Below, piece by piece: positions 48,426 through 59,087 of a DNA stretch of 64,000 nucleotides (its first letter is position 1; every line of letters starts with the position of its first letter). Origin of the DNA: Morinoia aosen (lineage: Eukaryota > Arthropoda > Malacostraca > Amphipoda > Talitridae); the NCBI GenBank assembly GCA_030386875.1, contig CM059556.1, forward strand, positions 36,744,964-36,808,963. The letters are read 5' to 3'. Under the pieces are notes generated by a model. That model ran no database searches. It was not told the DNA's origin and worked only from the letters and a program-made list of their open reading frames with translations. The translations under genes were made by a program, and so were the position numbers.

Positions 48426-48765
48426 CGTTGGCGAAACATATTCACCATATAATTTATAAACTATTTTTAGGCCTACATGTACGCATGCCTTTGCATTTAA
48501 GCAACAATTACCTAACAGTCACAACATTAAATCTTAGGTCATCGTTAAGAAAAGCTTCTATTGCGGCAATCAGAAGGGGCTACAGAACTCGTTGTGAAAA
48601 TAAAATGAAATGAACTATTTTTACATGACTATCCGCCAAACTAGACTAATACGCGATGTGATCGACTAGTTTTAGTTTAGGATTACAATGTGAAATATTA
48701 ACAAACACAATTTTGTTTATTTTTTTAATAAAATTTCCATGCATTGCGCCTAACAGTAGCGCCAA
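48426..48765. other. AT-rich spacer
   Basis: Single-copy DNA before the 22-bp array. A 66-codon frame is not recognisable as a protein. Confidence 0.5.
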
Positions 48766-48767
48766 AA

Positions 48768-50142
48768 ATGGTACCGTTGGTGGTGTGTGACGGTACCGTT
48801 GGTGGTGCGTGACGGTACCGTTGGTGGTGTGTGACGGTACCGTTGGTGGTGCGTGACGGTACCGTTGGTGGTGCGTGACGGTACCGTTGGTGGTGTGTGA
48901 CGGTACCGTTGGTGGTGCGTGACGGTACCGTTGGTGGTGTGTGACGGTACCGTTGGTGGTGTGTGACGGTACCGTTGGTGGTGTGTGACGGTACCGTTGG
49001 TGGTGTGTGACGGTACCGTTGGTGGTGTGTGACGGTACCGTTGGTGGTGTGTGACGGTACCGTTGGTGGTGTGTGACGGTACCGTTGGTGGTGTGTGACG
49101 GTACCGTTGGTGGTGTGTGACGGTACCGTTGGTGGTGCGTAACGGTACCATTGGTGGTGTGTGACGGTACGATTGGTGGTGTGTGACGGTACCGTTGGTG
49201 GTGCGTGACGGTACCGTTGGTGGGGTGTGACGGTACCGTTGGTGGTGTGTGGCGGTACCGTTGGTGGTGTGTGACGGTACCGTTGGTGGTGTGTGACGGT
49301 ACCGTTGGTGGTGTGTGATGGTACCGTTGGTGGTGTGTGACGGTACCACTGGTGGTGTGTGACGGTACCGTTGGTGGTGTGTGACGGTACCGTTGGTGGT
49401 GTGTGACGGTACCATTGGTGGTGTGTGACGGTACCGTTGGTGGTGTGTGACGGTACCGTTGGTGGTGTGTGACGGTACCATTGGTGGTGTGTGACGGTAC
49501 CGTTGGTGGTGTGTGACGGTACCGTTGGTGGTGTGTGACGGTACCGTTGGTGGTGCGTGACGGTACCGTTGGTGGTGTGTGACGGTACCGTTGGTGGTGT
49601 GTGACGGTACCGTTGGTGGTGTGTGACGGTACCGTTGGTGGTGTGTGACGGTACCGTTGGTGGTGTGTGACGGTACCGTTGGTGGTGTGTGACGGTACCG
49701 TTGGTGGTGTGTGACGGTACCGTTGGTGGTGTGTGACGGTACCGTTGGTGGTGTGTGACGGTACCATTGGTGGTGTGTGACGGTACCATTGGTGGTGTGT
49801 GACGGTACCGTTGGTGGTGTGTGACGGTACCATTGGTGGTGTGTGACGGTACCGTTGGTGGTGTGTGACGGTACCGTTGGTGGTGTGTGACGGTACTGTT
49901 GGTGGTGTGTGACGGTACCGTTGGTGGTGTGTGACGGTACCGTTGGTGGTGTGTGACGGTACCATTGGTGGTGTGTGACGGTACCGTTGGTGGTGCGTGA
50001 CGGTACCGTTGGTGGTGTGTGACGGTACCATTGGTGGTGTGTGACGGTACCGTTGGTGGTGCGTGACGGTACCGTTGGTGGTGTGTGACGGTACCATTGG
50101 TGGTGTGTGACGGTACCGTTGGTGGTGTGTGACGGTACCATC
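48768..50142. repeat. 22-bp tandem array (GGTACCGTTGGTGGTGTGTG), 63 units
   Basis: The unit is CGGTACCGTTGGTGGTGTGT followed by GA. GGTACC occurs at 48770, 48968, 50112 and 50134, all in exact 22-bp register with no net indel. Variants: GTGCGTGAC (frequent 48800-48950 and 49980-50070), GGTACCATTGG (mostly 49400-50140) and a few singletons. Each unit has the palindrome CGGTACCG. The minus strand is open in all three frames (up to 511 codons, a threonine/histidine/proline repeat), explained by the stop-free unit. Confidence 0.98.
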
Positions 50143-50496
50143 AAAGAGTGGGACAAAGAAACATCCTTTCACATTTGTCATAATATTTCATAAAATTAAA
50201 TCAATGAGGAAAAAATTGACAGAAGAATGTTATGACCTTTAAGTTTTTCCTCAGATTGGGGAAAAGAAGAAAGAATACACGCCAAATCTAAAAGAAAGTA
50301 TAATCAAATGCGGACAAAAATTCATGATGAAATATGAAACGCGAATGAAAACTTCAAAAGATCGCCACACTAATTGCAACAAGAGGGAACATTGATTACA
50401 TGTCATTTGAGATAAATTCCTCTTTAAAATGAATAAGGATTTTAGGGGGACGGTATTTATTGGACCAGATATAAAAGAAATGACTTTGAAATCATC
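50143..50496. other. AT-rich spacer
   Basis: AT-rich single-copy DNA. Nothing is recognised. Confidence 0.5.
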
Positions 50497-50724
50497 TCAA
50501 CACTTTGACTGCGACGTGAGCCATATTTGGTCACTGAGGGAGTTGTCATTGTGCTTCCGACCAACTAATGGTCACAAAGTCAATTTAAAAAAAATACTTG
50601 ATCATAACTAAATGAAAACATGATCCTGTTATAGTTTTGTATATTTAATTTTGCGTACTACAATTACGTTAAATATGAATGGGATCTTAAACTTTACTTT
50701 TACCAGCCGCTGTCAAAGTGTTAA
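50497..50724. mobile_element. piggyBac-like MITE, copy 2 (228 bp)
   Basis: It starts with CACTTTGACTGCGACGTGAG at 50501 after TCAA, and ends GTCAAAGTG before TTAA at 50721-50724. Full length with target copies is 228 bp, identical to copy 1 at 26213-26440. Internal matches include ATTTGGTCACTGAGGGAGTT and TTAAACTT upstream of the 3' end. There is no transposase frame. Confidence 0.85.
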
Positions 50725-53318
50725 CCGAACTGGGAGGTCGCACTTCTCTGCATGAGAGCGGACGGCTGAATGAGAAGGAATGGAAAGGCGCTACTTCAGG
50801 GTCTTTTCACCTTTCATGCACCATTTAAAAATAGTACTGAAGAACTTTTCCTTTGAAAAGTACACTAATATGAGGCCTGAAGTATGAAATAAGGTACTTC
50901 CATTAACAAAGTAAAATATCGGGAAAAAGGTGTTAATCACGTAACACAAATACGATATGGCGCGTAAGCGTAGTAATTCGGTATTTTGCTTGCTCTCTCT
51001 GTTATTTGGTCTGTGCCATATCTGGCACGCGGTATAGGAAATGCTAAAGCAGCTGCCGGTATGCTCTGCAACGCGAACAGTGGGAGCTCGCGCAGTTAAG
51101 CCTACGTACTCAGACGCACACTGTGCGCAACTGTGTTTATAAATGATAAAGGAGAGAATATGTTTTTATTTTTTCTTTATCTTTGCACTGTGATGCTATC
51201 CTGTACATATTAAGTAACGCCATTTTAAAATCAAACTGTGTAATAGACTTTGACTGAAGAATGTTAAGTTTCCTTTTGAGTTTCTCGGACTGTTTCCTAA
51301 ATAATGGAAGAGCAAAAAAGTAATTGTTTTCTACCAATAGCAAATGTTGGCTGGGTGAGATAAAATCATTTACTTGGACCTCTCAGAGGGAAAGGACAGT
51401 TGTATTTGAGGGAATTAGAACTTTTACAATGTCCCAGCTTAACAATTCGATTGTCATTCCTTTTTTTTAAGATGAAATAATACTTCTTTTTTTGTGAACA
51501 ACCCTTTCTGCTTCATTGCTATCTTTCTTTTCAGTACCTATATCTTTTTCTAGAATTTTTTCTTGCTGCAAACACTTCTATTTACCGTGTTGTTCCTCTG
51601 CGTTAAGTGTAAGGATTACACTTAACGTAAAGATTACACCTTGTATTAAGTGTAAGGATTACACCTTGTGCCTAACTTCCCCTTTCCCTTAATTTAGTTC
51701 TGTGAGGTGCTTCCCTCTTTTCTTCCTTGGGAACACTTAAGTTTTACAAAGCGAGGCTTAAGCTGACATTATCTATTCTAATCTATTGTTTGTAAGATAA
51801 TTAATACAAGAATCTGCCTCTCTCACCAAAAGGTATATCGGATGCAGCGGTTGTGGTCAAACGCTTAGGTTTAACTAGGACTTCGATTATGTAACAAAGA
51901 CCTAATTTCAACTCAAAATTCTAACTCCAAAGTTCAAACCATCTGAGATTTTTAAGCAAAAATTTTTTTATTTATAGTAAAAGTCGTCATTAAAATTGTC
52001 CTTAAAAATTTTTGGAAAATTGTTTGTTATTAGCATTGGTAATTACTAGTGATTATCAGTAAAGTTGAACAATTTTTTTTTTTGTTCAAAAATATTTACT
52101 ACGTAAGAAATTAGAAATATTTTCGGTATTTCTATTGATGTCTCAATACTTTCTCCTCTGTAGCCTCTTGGCTTCTGTAAAATCACACTAGTCTTATTAC
52201 CAACATTGAAAAGTAGTTATTTTGAGTTTTGGTATTGGTTATATTGATTAAATAGTTTTATCTTGAATTTCAGGAAATTCTTTCAATCATTTTGGTCATT
52301 TCCTTCAACGCTAAATTTTTATGACTATTCCTTAGCTTTATATTAGAAAATTAACAGGATTTATTGCTGGCTTTTATAATTTTTTCTTGTACTATCAGTT
52401 TTGCAGTAAACTTAAGGGAGATACTTAAATTCTGGTAGTAAACTCCGCAGACTTTATACTATTTTTCCAAATGTTTAGTAGAGGGTCAAGTGCGTCAAAG
52501 ATAATAACGCTACGAGGAGGGTAAAACCATCAAATATTAGCACTTTTTTCTCATCTCAAACTCAAAAAATACTTTTTGATCTTTATAGTTGCTTGTGGTA
52601 CCTGTGCCCGAAGTTTAGTTTTATCTATGCCAATTGTAATTATATTTTTGTGATAATTTTAACAAAAATATTACTTGAAACCGCAGCATTGAAAACCTTA
52701 TTGACAGTGAAAAATATGCAGAAGGAGAACTCTTATAATTAAATGCGGCGGTAAAACCATACGAGAAAAATTGCTTCGAGCAGCACAGATTTTTTAGAGT
52801 CAAGTTTGAGGCCATATGGTGGAGTAATAATTTCGAGTAGCGGAATACATCTTTGCAAGAAAAGTTACACGTATTCCCACTGGAAAAATTTTACTTCTAA
52901 ATTGATATTTCCCTGAAATAAGTTTAGTCAACGATGAAAATTTCAATTCAGAAATTCACGGCTTGTATTTTTATTGTGCCTTGAAATACTGCTCTTCTGT
53001 CTCTGTACTATATCTTTTTTCAGAGACCCATAAACTGATAGATCTTGGCATATTTACTTCTTCTATCTCAAATTCTTCCATCTGTTGAATTTCAAAAACA
53101 TACTGATAGTTTTAAATCTTGTAAAACTGAAACTGAAGTTTTTTAATCCTAGTAAAAATTTTCTTGTCAATTTTTAAATTCTGAAATGTTGTACCAAAAT
53201 TTTCCTTTGTTAAATCTTTTTCCGTAATATATCCTAGAGTGATAATGCGATAATATAAGTTTTGCTTCGTTCAAAGCTGCATTGCTCCTCCTTGACGCAC
53301 TGACAACTGATACAATTT
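50725..53318. other. Long AT-rich spacer, 2.6 kb, no gene recognised
   Basis: This is the longest array-free stretch in the window. It is AT-rich and stop-dense, with no frame above 68 codons. It contains one strong palindrome (51601-51627) and GTGTAAGGATTACACCTTG-type repeats just after it. I see no exon, tRNA or transposon ends elsewhere in it. Confidence 0.55.
51601..51627. other. Perfect 12-bp palindrome with a 3-nt loop
   Basis: CGTTAAGTGTAA and TTACACTTAACG flank GGA. Two further TTAAGTGTAAGGATTACAC-like or AAGATTACACCTTG copies follow to about 51668. TTAAGTG resembles NK2-class homeodomain sites, but that is only a sequence resemblance. Confidence 0.8.
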
Positions 53319-53544
53319 CTGTTCCAGTACAACACGTGTTAAAATGCGAAGATAATTAATCACTTATTTTCTTTACTAAAAGAACTCTCAATTGGTAAAA
53401 TTCTAAATCCGTCAATCTCTAAAGGCAACGTTTCGATGTTACTAACATCATCTTCAGGCTGATTTAGAATTTTAACAATCGAGTGTTATTTTAATAAAGA
53501 TAAGTGATTATCTTCGTATTTTAACACGTGTTGAACTGGGACAG
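53319..53544. mobile_element. Palindromic MITE-like element (226 bp) with hammerhead-like centre
   Basis: Left end CTGTTCCAGTACAACACGTG mirrors the right end, whose reverse complement is CTGTCCCAGTTCAACACGTG. The arms are about 85-91 bp with small gaps and include GTTAAAATGCGAAGATAAT versus GTTAAAATACGAAGATAAT, and a perfect 13-bp pair AAAATTCTAAATC (53397-53409) and GATTTAGAATTTT (53461-53473). The 51-nt centre, read on the minus strand, has CTGAAGA, a 6-bp hairpin GATGTT/AACATC, and GAAAC. TTT abuts both ends and could be a short target duplication. No protein is encoded. Confidence 0.82.
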
Positions 53545-53689
53545 TTTCACAAGGTTAAAAAATTGGAAAAAAATGATACAATTTATTTGATGATTTTTCT
53601 CGCCGGGGTTTTAATTGCAGCATGTCTCTCCTGAGCACTGACTGTTACACTCTACCCTCACGTTGTGCTTGGTCGTGACGCTCTTCTGT

Positions 53690-56600
53690 ACAGCGGTACT
53701 CACATCCCAGCTACGGTCTACCCTCACTGGTTATATCTGATCGCAAGACTCTTTAGTTGTAGTATCCGCTCACCAGTTACAGTCTACCCTCACTGGTTAT
53801 ATTTGATCGTGAGACTCTTTAGTTGTAGTATCCGCTCACCAGATACAGTCTACCCTCACTGGTTATATTTGATCTTGAGACTCTTTAGTTGTAGTATCCG
53901 CTCACCAGTTACAGTCTACCCTCACTGGTTATATTTGATCGTGAGACTCTAGTTGTAGTATCCGCTCACCAATTACAGTCTACCCTCACTGGTTATATTT
54001 GATCTTGAGATTCTAGTTGTAGTATCCGCTCACCAGTTACAGTCTACCCTCACTGGTTATATTTGATCGTAAGACCCTTTATTTGTAGTATCCGCTCACC
54101 AGTTACAGTCTACCCTCACTGGTTATATTTGATCTTGAGACTCTTTAGTTGTAGTATCCGCTCACCAGTTACAGTCTACCCTCACTGGTTATATTTGATC
54201 GTGAGACTCTAGTTGTACTATCCGCTCACCAATTACAGTCTACCCTCACTGGTTATATTTGATCGTGAGACTCTAGTTGTAGTATCCGCTCACCAGTTAC
54301 AGTCTACCCTCACTGGTTATATTTGATCGTGAGACTCTAGTTGTAGTATCCGCTCACCAGTTACAGTCTACCCTCACTGGTTATATTTGATCGTAAGACT
54401 CTTTATTTGTAGTATCCGCTCACCAGTTACAGTCTACCCTCACTGGTTATATTTGATCTTGAGACTCTTTAGTTGTAGTATCCGCTCACCAGTTACAGTC
54501 TACCCTCACTGGTTATATTTGATCTTGAGACTCTTTAGTTGTAGTATCCGCTCACCAGTTACAGTCTACCCTCACTGGTTATATTTGATCTTGAGACTCT
54601 TTAGTTGTAGTATCCGCTCACCAGTTACAGTCTACCCTCACTGGTTATATTTGATCGTGAGACTCTTTAGTTGTAGTATCCGCTCACCAGTTACAGTCTA
54701 CCCTCACTGGTTATATTTGATCGTGAGACTCTAGTTGTAGTATCCGCTCACCAGTTACAGTCTACCCTCACTGGTTATATTTGATCTTGAGACTCTTTAG
54801 TTGTAGTATCCGCTCACCAGTTACAGTCTACCCTCACTGGTTATATTTGATCGTGAGACTCTTTAATATCCGCTCACCAGTTACAGTCTACCCTCACTGG
54901 TAATTTTTGATCGTGAGACTCTTTAATATCCGCTCACCATTTACAGTCTACCCTCACTGGTTTATATATATTCGATCTTGAGACTCTTTAGTTGTAGTGT
55001 CCGCTCACCAGTTACAGTCTACCCTGACTGGCTATATTTGATTGTGAAACTCTTTAATATCCGCTCACCAGTTACAGTCTACCCTCACTGGTTATATTTG
55101 ATCTTGAGACTCTTTAGTTGTAGTATCCGCTCACCAGTTACAGTCTACCCTCACTGGTTATATTTGATCTTGAGACTCTTTAGTTGTAGTATCCGCTCAC
55201 CAGTTACAGTCTACCCTCACTGGTTATATTTGATCGTGAGACTCTTTAGTTGTAGTATCCGCTCACCAGTTACAGTCTACCCTCACTGGTTATATTTGAT
55301 CGTGAGACTCTAGTTGTAGTATCCGCTCACCAGTTACAGTCTACCCTCACTGGTTATATTTGATCTTGAGACTCTTTAGTTGTAGTATCCGCTCACCAGT
55401 TACAGTCTACCCTCACTGGTTATATTTGATCGTGAGACTCTTTAATATCCGCTCACCAGTTACAGTCTACCCTCACTGGTAATTTTTGATCGTGAGACTC
55501 TTTAATATCCGCTCACCATTTACAGTCTACCCTCACTGGTTTATATATATTCGATCTTGAGACTCTTTAGTTGTAGTGTCCGCTCACCAGTTACAGTCTA
55601 CCCTCACTGGCTATATTTGATTGTGAAACTCTTTAATATCCGCTCACCAGTTACAGTCTACCCTAACTGGTTATATTTGATCTTGAGACTCTTTAGTTGT
55701 AGTGTCCGCTCACCAGTTACAGTCTACCCTCACTGGCTATATTTGATTGTGAAACTCTTTAATATCCGCTCACCAGTAACAGTCTACCCTCACTGGTTAT
55801 ATTTAATCGTAAGACACTTTATTTGTAGTATCCGCTCACCAGTTACAGTCTACCCTCACTGGTTATATTTGATCGTAAGACTCTTTATTTGTAGTATCCG
55901 CTCACCAGTTACAGTCTACCCTCACTGGTTATATTTGATCGTAAGACTCTTTAGTTTCAGTATCCGCTCACCAGTTACAGTCTACCCTCACTGGTTATAT
56001 TTGATCGTAAGGCTCTTTATTTGTAGTATCCGCTCACCAGTTACCGTCTACCCTTACTGGTTATATTTGATCGTAAGGCTCTTTATTTGTAGTATCCGCT
56101 CACCAGTTACAGTCTACCCTCACTGGTTATATTTGATCGTAAGGCTCTTTAGTTTCAGTATCCGCTCACCAGTTACAGTCTACCCTCACTGGTTATATTT
56201 GATCGTAAGACTCTTTATTTGTAGTATCCGCTCACCAGTTACAGTCTACCCTCACTGGTTATATTTGATCGTAAGACTCTTTATTTGTAGTATCCGCTCA
56301 CCAGTTACAGTCTACCCTCACTGGTTATATCTGATCGTAAGACTCTTTAGTTGTACTATCCGCTCACCAGTTACAGTATACCCTCACTGGTTATATTTGA
56401 TCGTAAGACTCTTTAGTTTCAGTATCCGCTCACCAGTTACAGTCTACCCCCACTGGTTATATTTGATCGTAAGGCTCTTTAGTTTCAGTATCCGCTCACC
56501 AGTTACAGTCTACCCTCACTGGTTATATTTGATCGTAAGGCTCTTTATTTGTAGTATCCGCTCACCAGTTACAGTCTACCCTCACTGGTTATATTTGATC

Positions 56601-57093
56601 GTAAGGCTCTTTAGTTTCAGTATCCGCTCACCAGTTACAGTCTACCCTCACTGGTTATATTTGATCGTAAGACTCTTTATTTGTAGTATCCGCTCACCAG
56701 TTACAGTCTACCCTCACTGGTTATATTTGATCGTAAGGCTCTTTAGTTTCAGTATCCGCTCACCAGTTACAGTCTACCCTCACTGGTTATATTTGATCGC
56801 AAGACTCTTTAGTTTCAGTATCCGCTCACCAGTTACAGTCTACCCTCACTGGTTATATTTGATCGTAAGGCTCTTTAGTTTCAGTATCCGCTCACCAGTT
56901 ACAGTCTACCCTCACTGGTTATATTTGATCGTAAGGCTCTTTAGTTTCAGTATCCGCTCACCAGTTACAGTCTACCCTCACTGGTTATATTTGATCGTAA
57001 GACTCTTTATTTGTAGTATCCGCTCACCAGTTACAGTCTACCCTCACTGGTTATATTTAGTCGTGAGGTTCTTTCGTTTTAGTATACGCTCAC
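53690..57093. repeat. 66-bp tandem array, about 52 units, with length variants
   Basis: Each unit carries AGTATCCGCTCACCAGTTAC, AGTCTACCCTCACTGGTTAT and a TTTGATCGTGAGACTCTTTA segment. The full unit is 66 bp (53762, 53828). Some units lack TT (GACTCTAGTTG, 64 bp) and some lack the GTTGTAG segment (CTTTAATATCC, 60 bp). Being 22 codons long, full units keep one plus-strand frame open (557 codons at 55557-57230), but 64-bp units break it repeatedly, so no coding function is implied. A 579-bp block is tandemly duplicated: features at 54862-55052 reappear at 55441-55630. Units after 55790 form a separate subfamily with GTAAGRCTCTTTAKTT. Confidence 0.97.
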
Positions 57094-57095
57094 TA

Positions 57096-58124
57096 CAGCT
57101 TTTTAACTTTAATTTAAAAAAGATCCAGTTCAATTTAAAAACGCTCAAGTTTAATTTAAAAAAGTTCAAGGTCAATTTAAAAAAGCTCAAGTTTAATTTA
57201 ATAAACATCAAGTTCAATTTGAAAAGTTGACTTTTAGATCAATCCATTACTGCCATAACACCCAGGCTATGACTACGCTCTAACAATCATATACAGAAGC
57301 ATTTTGCTCGAATACTTGCGTTAGAAGATTTAAAGATGTAAGATAACCTATAAATGCACTTAGCTATGGTATAAAGGGGTAAAAATTAAATTATTAGTTG
57401 AGAGATTAGCCTTTAATTTGGTATACATTTTATGTGTAATACTATGATACATAACATGATATAATAAGTCATTATTTTAGCGCATTATTTGTAAATATAA
57501 TTTTGAAGCTATGTAATGTTCAACTTTTCAGTCAGTGCAGTTTGCTAATTGTCACACAGTTACTTATTGCATAAAATTTATTTGAAATTTTTTGTCAATA
57601 ATAATAAATACCGATGATCTGTTTATCAAATGATTTACCAAATGATTCATAGGTAAAACTTGAAAAATGTCAAATTAAGTACAAAATCACAACAGCTTGG
57701 TTTGTCTGATATTCGATTTACTCTATTTTCAGTGCCAGTACTTTTAAATATATGCATTCTCAAAAATGAACTTGACTTATATTATTATTACATAGGTATA
57801 AAATTTTTGAAACATAAGCTTTTCAAAATTGAAATTCTTTTTTATTTAAATATAGCCTGCTTGAGACTTCTTAAATTGAACTTGAATTATTTTTAAATTA
57901 AACTTAAGCTTTTTTAAATTGACCTTGAACTTTTTTAAATTTTAACTTGAGCTTTTTTAAAATGAACTTGACCTGTTTTAAATTAAACTTGAGCTTTTTT
58001 AAATTGAACTTGACCTTTTTTAAATTAAACTTGAGCTTTTTAAATTGAACTTGACCTTTTTTAAATTAAACTTGAACTTTTTTAAATTGAACTTGAGCTT
58101 TTTTAAATTAAAGTTAAAAAACTG
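57096..58124. mobile_element. TA-flanked inverted-repeat transposon (1029 bp) inserted in the 66-bp array
   Basis: The left end CAGCTTTTTAACTTTAATTT mirrors the right end, whose reverse complement is CAGTTTTTTAACTTTAATTT. TA flanks both sides (57094-57095 and 58125-58126). Both arms continue as a ~20-bp subterminal tandem repeat TCAAGTTCAATTTAAAAAAG (reverse-complemented on the right): about 6-7 units on the left (to about 57230), about 11-12 on the right (from about 57880). The array sequence resumes at 58127 with GTTACAGTCTACCCTCACTG. CAG ends with TA duplication suit a Tc1/mariner-type mechanism. The 640-bp interior is AT-rich; its longest frame (78 codons, 57660-57896) has no transposase features, so the element is non-autonomous. 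Confidence 0.88.
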
Positions 58125-58126
58125 TA

Positions 58127-58195
58127 GTTACAGTCTACCCTCACTGGTTATGTTTGAACGTGAAACTCTTTAGTACAATGTCTACTTACCGGTGC
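58127..58195. repeat. Last, displaced unit of the 66-bp array
   Basis: GTTACAGTCTACCCTCACTG continues with GGTTATGTTTGAACGTGAAACTC-like sequence and then decays before the next transposon. It is the downstream side of the unit split by the 57096-58124 insertion. Confidence 0.9.
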
Positions 58196-58436
58196 TTAAC
58201 GCGTTCACCGCAACGTGCTCCACCGGTGGCCCCGGAGGGGATATTCATATTGCTGCTCACCGACCAGTAGCAATAGTCAGTAGTCACAAACTTAATTTTC
58301 ATAAATACTTAATTAATGCCAAATGAAAGCACGATCCAGTTAATTTTTGCGTTTTTAAAAGTTTCGCACTACAATTCACTTTAAATTTTGGTTAAATATT
58401 GAACTTCAGTTTAACTAATTTTGGTTGAAATGTTAA
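58196..58436. mobile_element. piggyBac-like MITE, copy 3 (241 bp, diverged)
   Basis: Intact TTAA flanks occur at 58196-58199 and 58433-58436. The left end reads CGCGTTCACCGCAACGTG and the right end GGTTGAAATG, so the inverted ends are diverged. The interior matches the other two copies at TAGTCACAAACTTAATTTTC, AAATGAAAGCACGATCC and TTAAATATTGAACTTCAGTT. It belongs to the same family as 26213-26440 and 50497-50724, but an older or different subfamily. Confidence 0.72.
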
Positions 58437-58667
58437 CGAAGCATTTCAGCGGGTAAACGCTGCTTATCAGCTCTGCGCGCTGCAATCCATCGTCTTATGT
58501 CGGATCATGGGTGCACGATAGCATCCTGGGTAAACTATAGCTGATATAAAAAAAATTGCCACCGTCTTCTCGCACACACATTACATCTAATGCAACCATT
58601 TTTGGCTTCCGTACAATCATTGAGAAGCTTCAAGACTTCATTTTCTGTCGTTCTAACATGATGTTTT

Positions 58668-59087
58668 AGTAAGACGATGCTAATTTCAGTTAAAATAATT
58701 AGCTAGGTTAATTTCAGCGCAAAAATTAAAAACTCACCTATCTTCAACGTAAAATTCCTAATTCACCTATCTTCAACGTCTACTTGCTCAGTTGTGTGTG
58801 GCTAAAAGCCCCATACAGCTGAGCCAGTAGATGAAAATATAAAATTTGTATACCCTTACCGTTATATATCTTCATTCTCATTAACGAAGGCATAATTCAG
58901 AATAAATGCCACCTCAAACAGCTTCACTAACGGCACCATCCATAAACTCAGAATTTTGCGTTGAAATTAGGTGAATTTTAAATTTTGCGTTGAACTTTGA
59001 ATTTTTCGTTGAAAATAGGTAAATTTTGAATTTTGCACAGAAATAAGTCTAGCTAATTAGTTTCCCTGAAATTAGCACCGTCTTACT
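58668..59087. mobile_element. Inverted-repeat MITE (about 420 bp, arms over 100 bp)
   Basis: Left AGTAAGACGATGCTAATTTC mirrors the right end, reverse complement AGTAAGACGGTGCTAATTTC. The arms stay alignable past AATTAGCTAG and through several CACCTATCTTCAACG / CACCTAATTTCAACG units, i.e. a ~27-34-bp subterminal repeat. The central 150 bp (about 58790-58940) is unrelated single-copy sequence. The left outer edge has TA at 58667-58668, the right TC, so the target site is unclear. No transposase. Confidence 0.8.

Noticed and set aside
48646-50181. 511-codon minus-strand frame as a threonine/histidine-rich protein
   Set aside because: The 22-bp unit is stop-free on that strand and three frames give the same repeat.
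55557-57230. 557-codon frame across the 66-bp array
   Set aside because: It stays open only where full 66-bp units occur, 64- and 60-bp units break it elsewhere, and it ends inside the inserted transposon.
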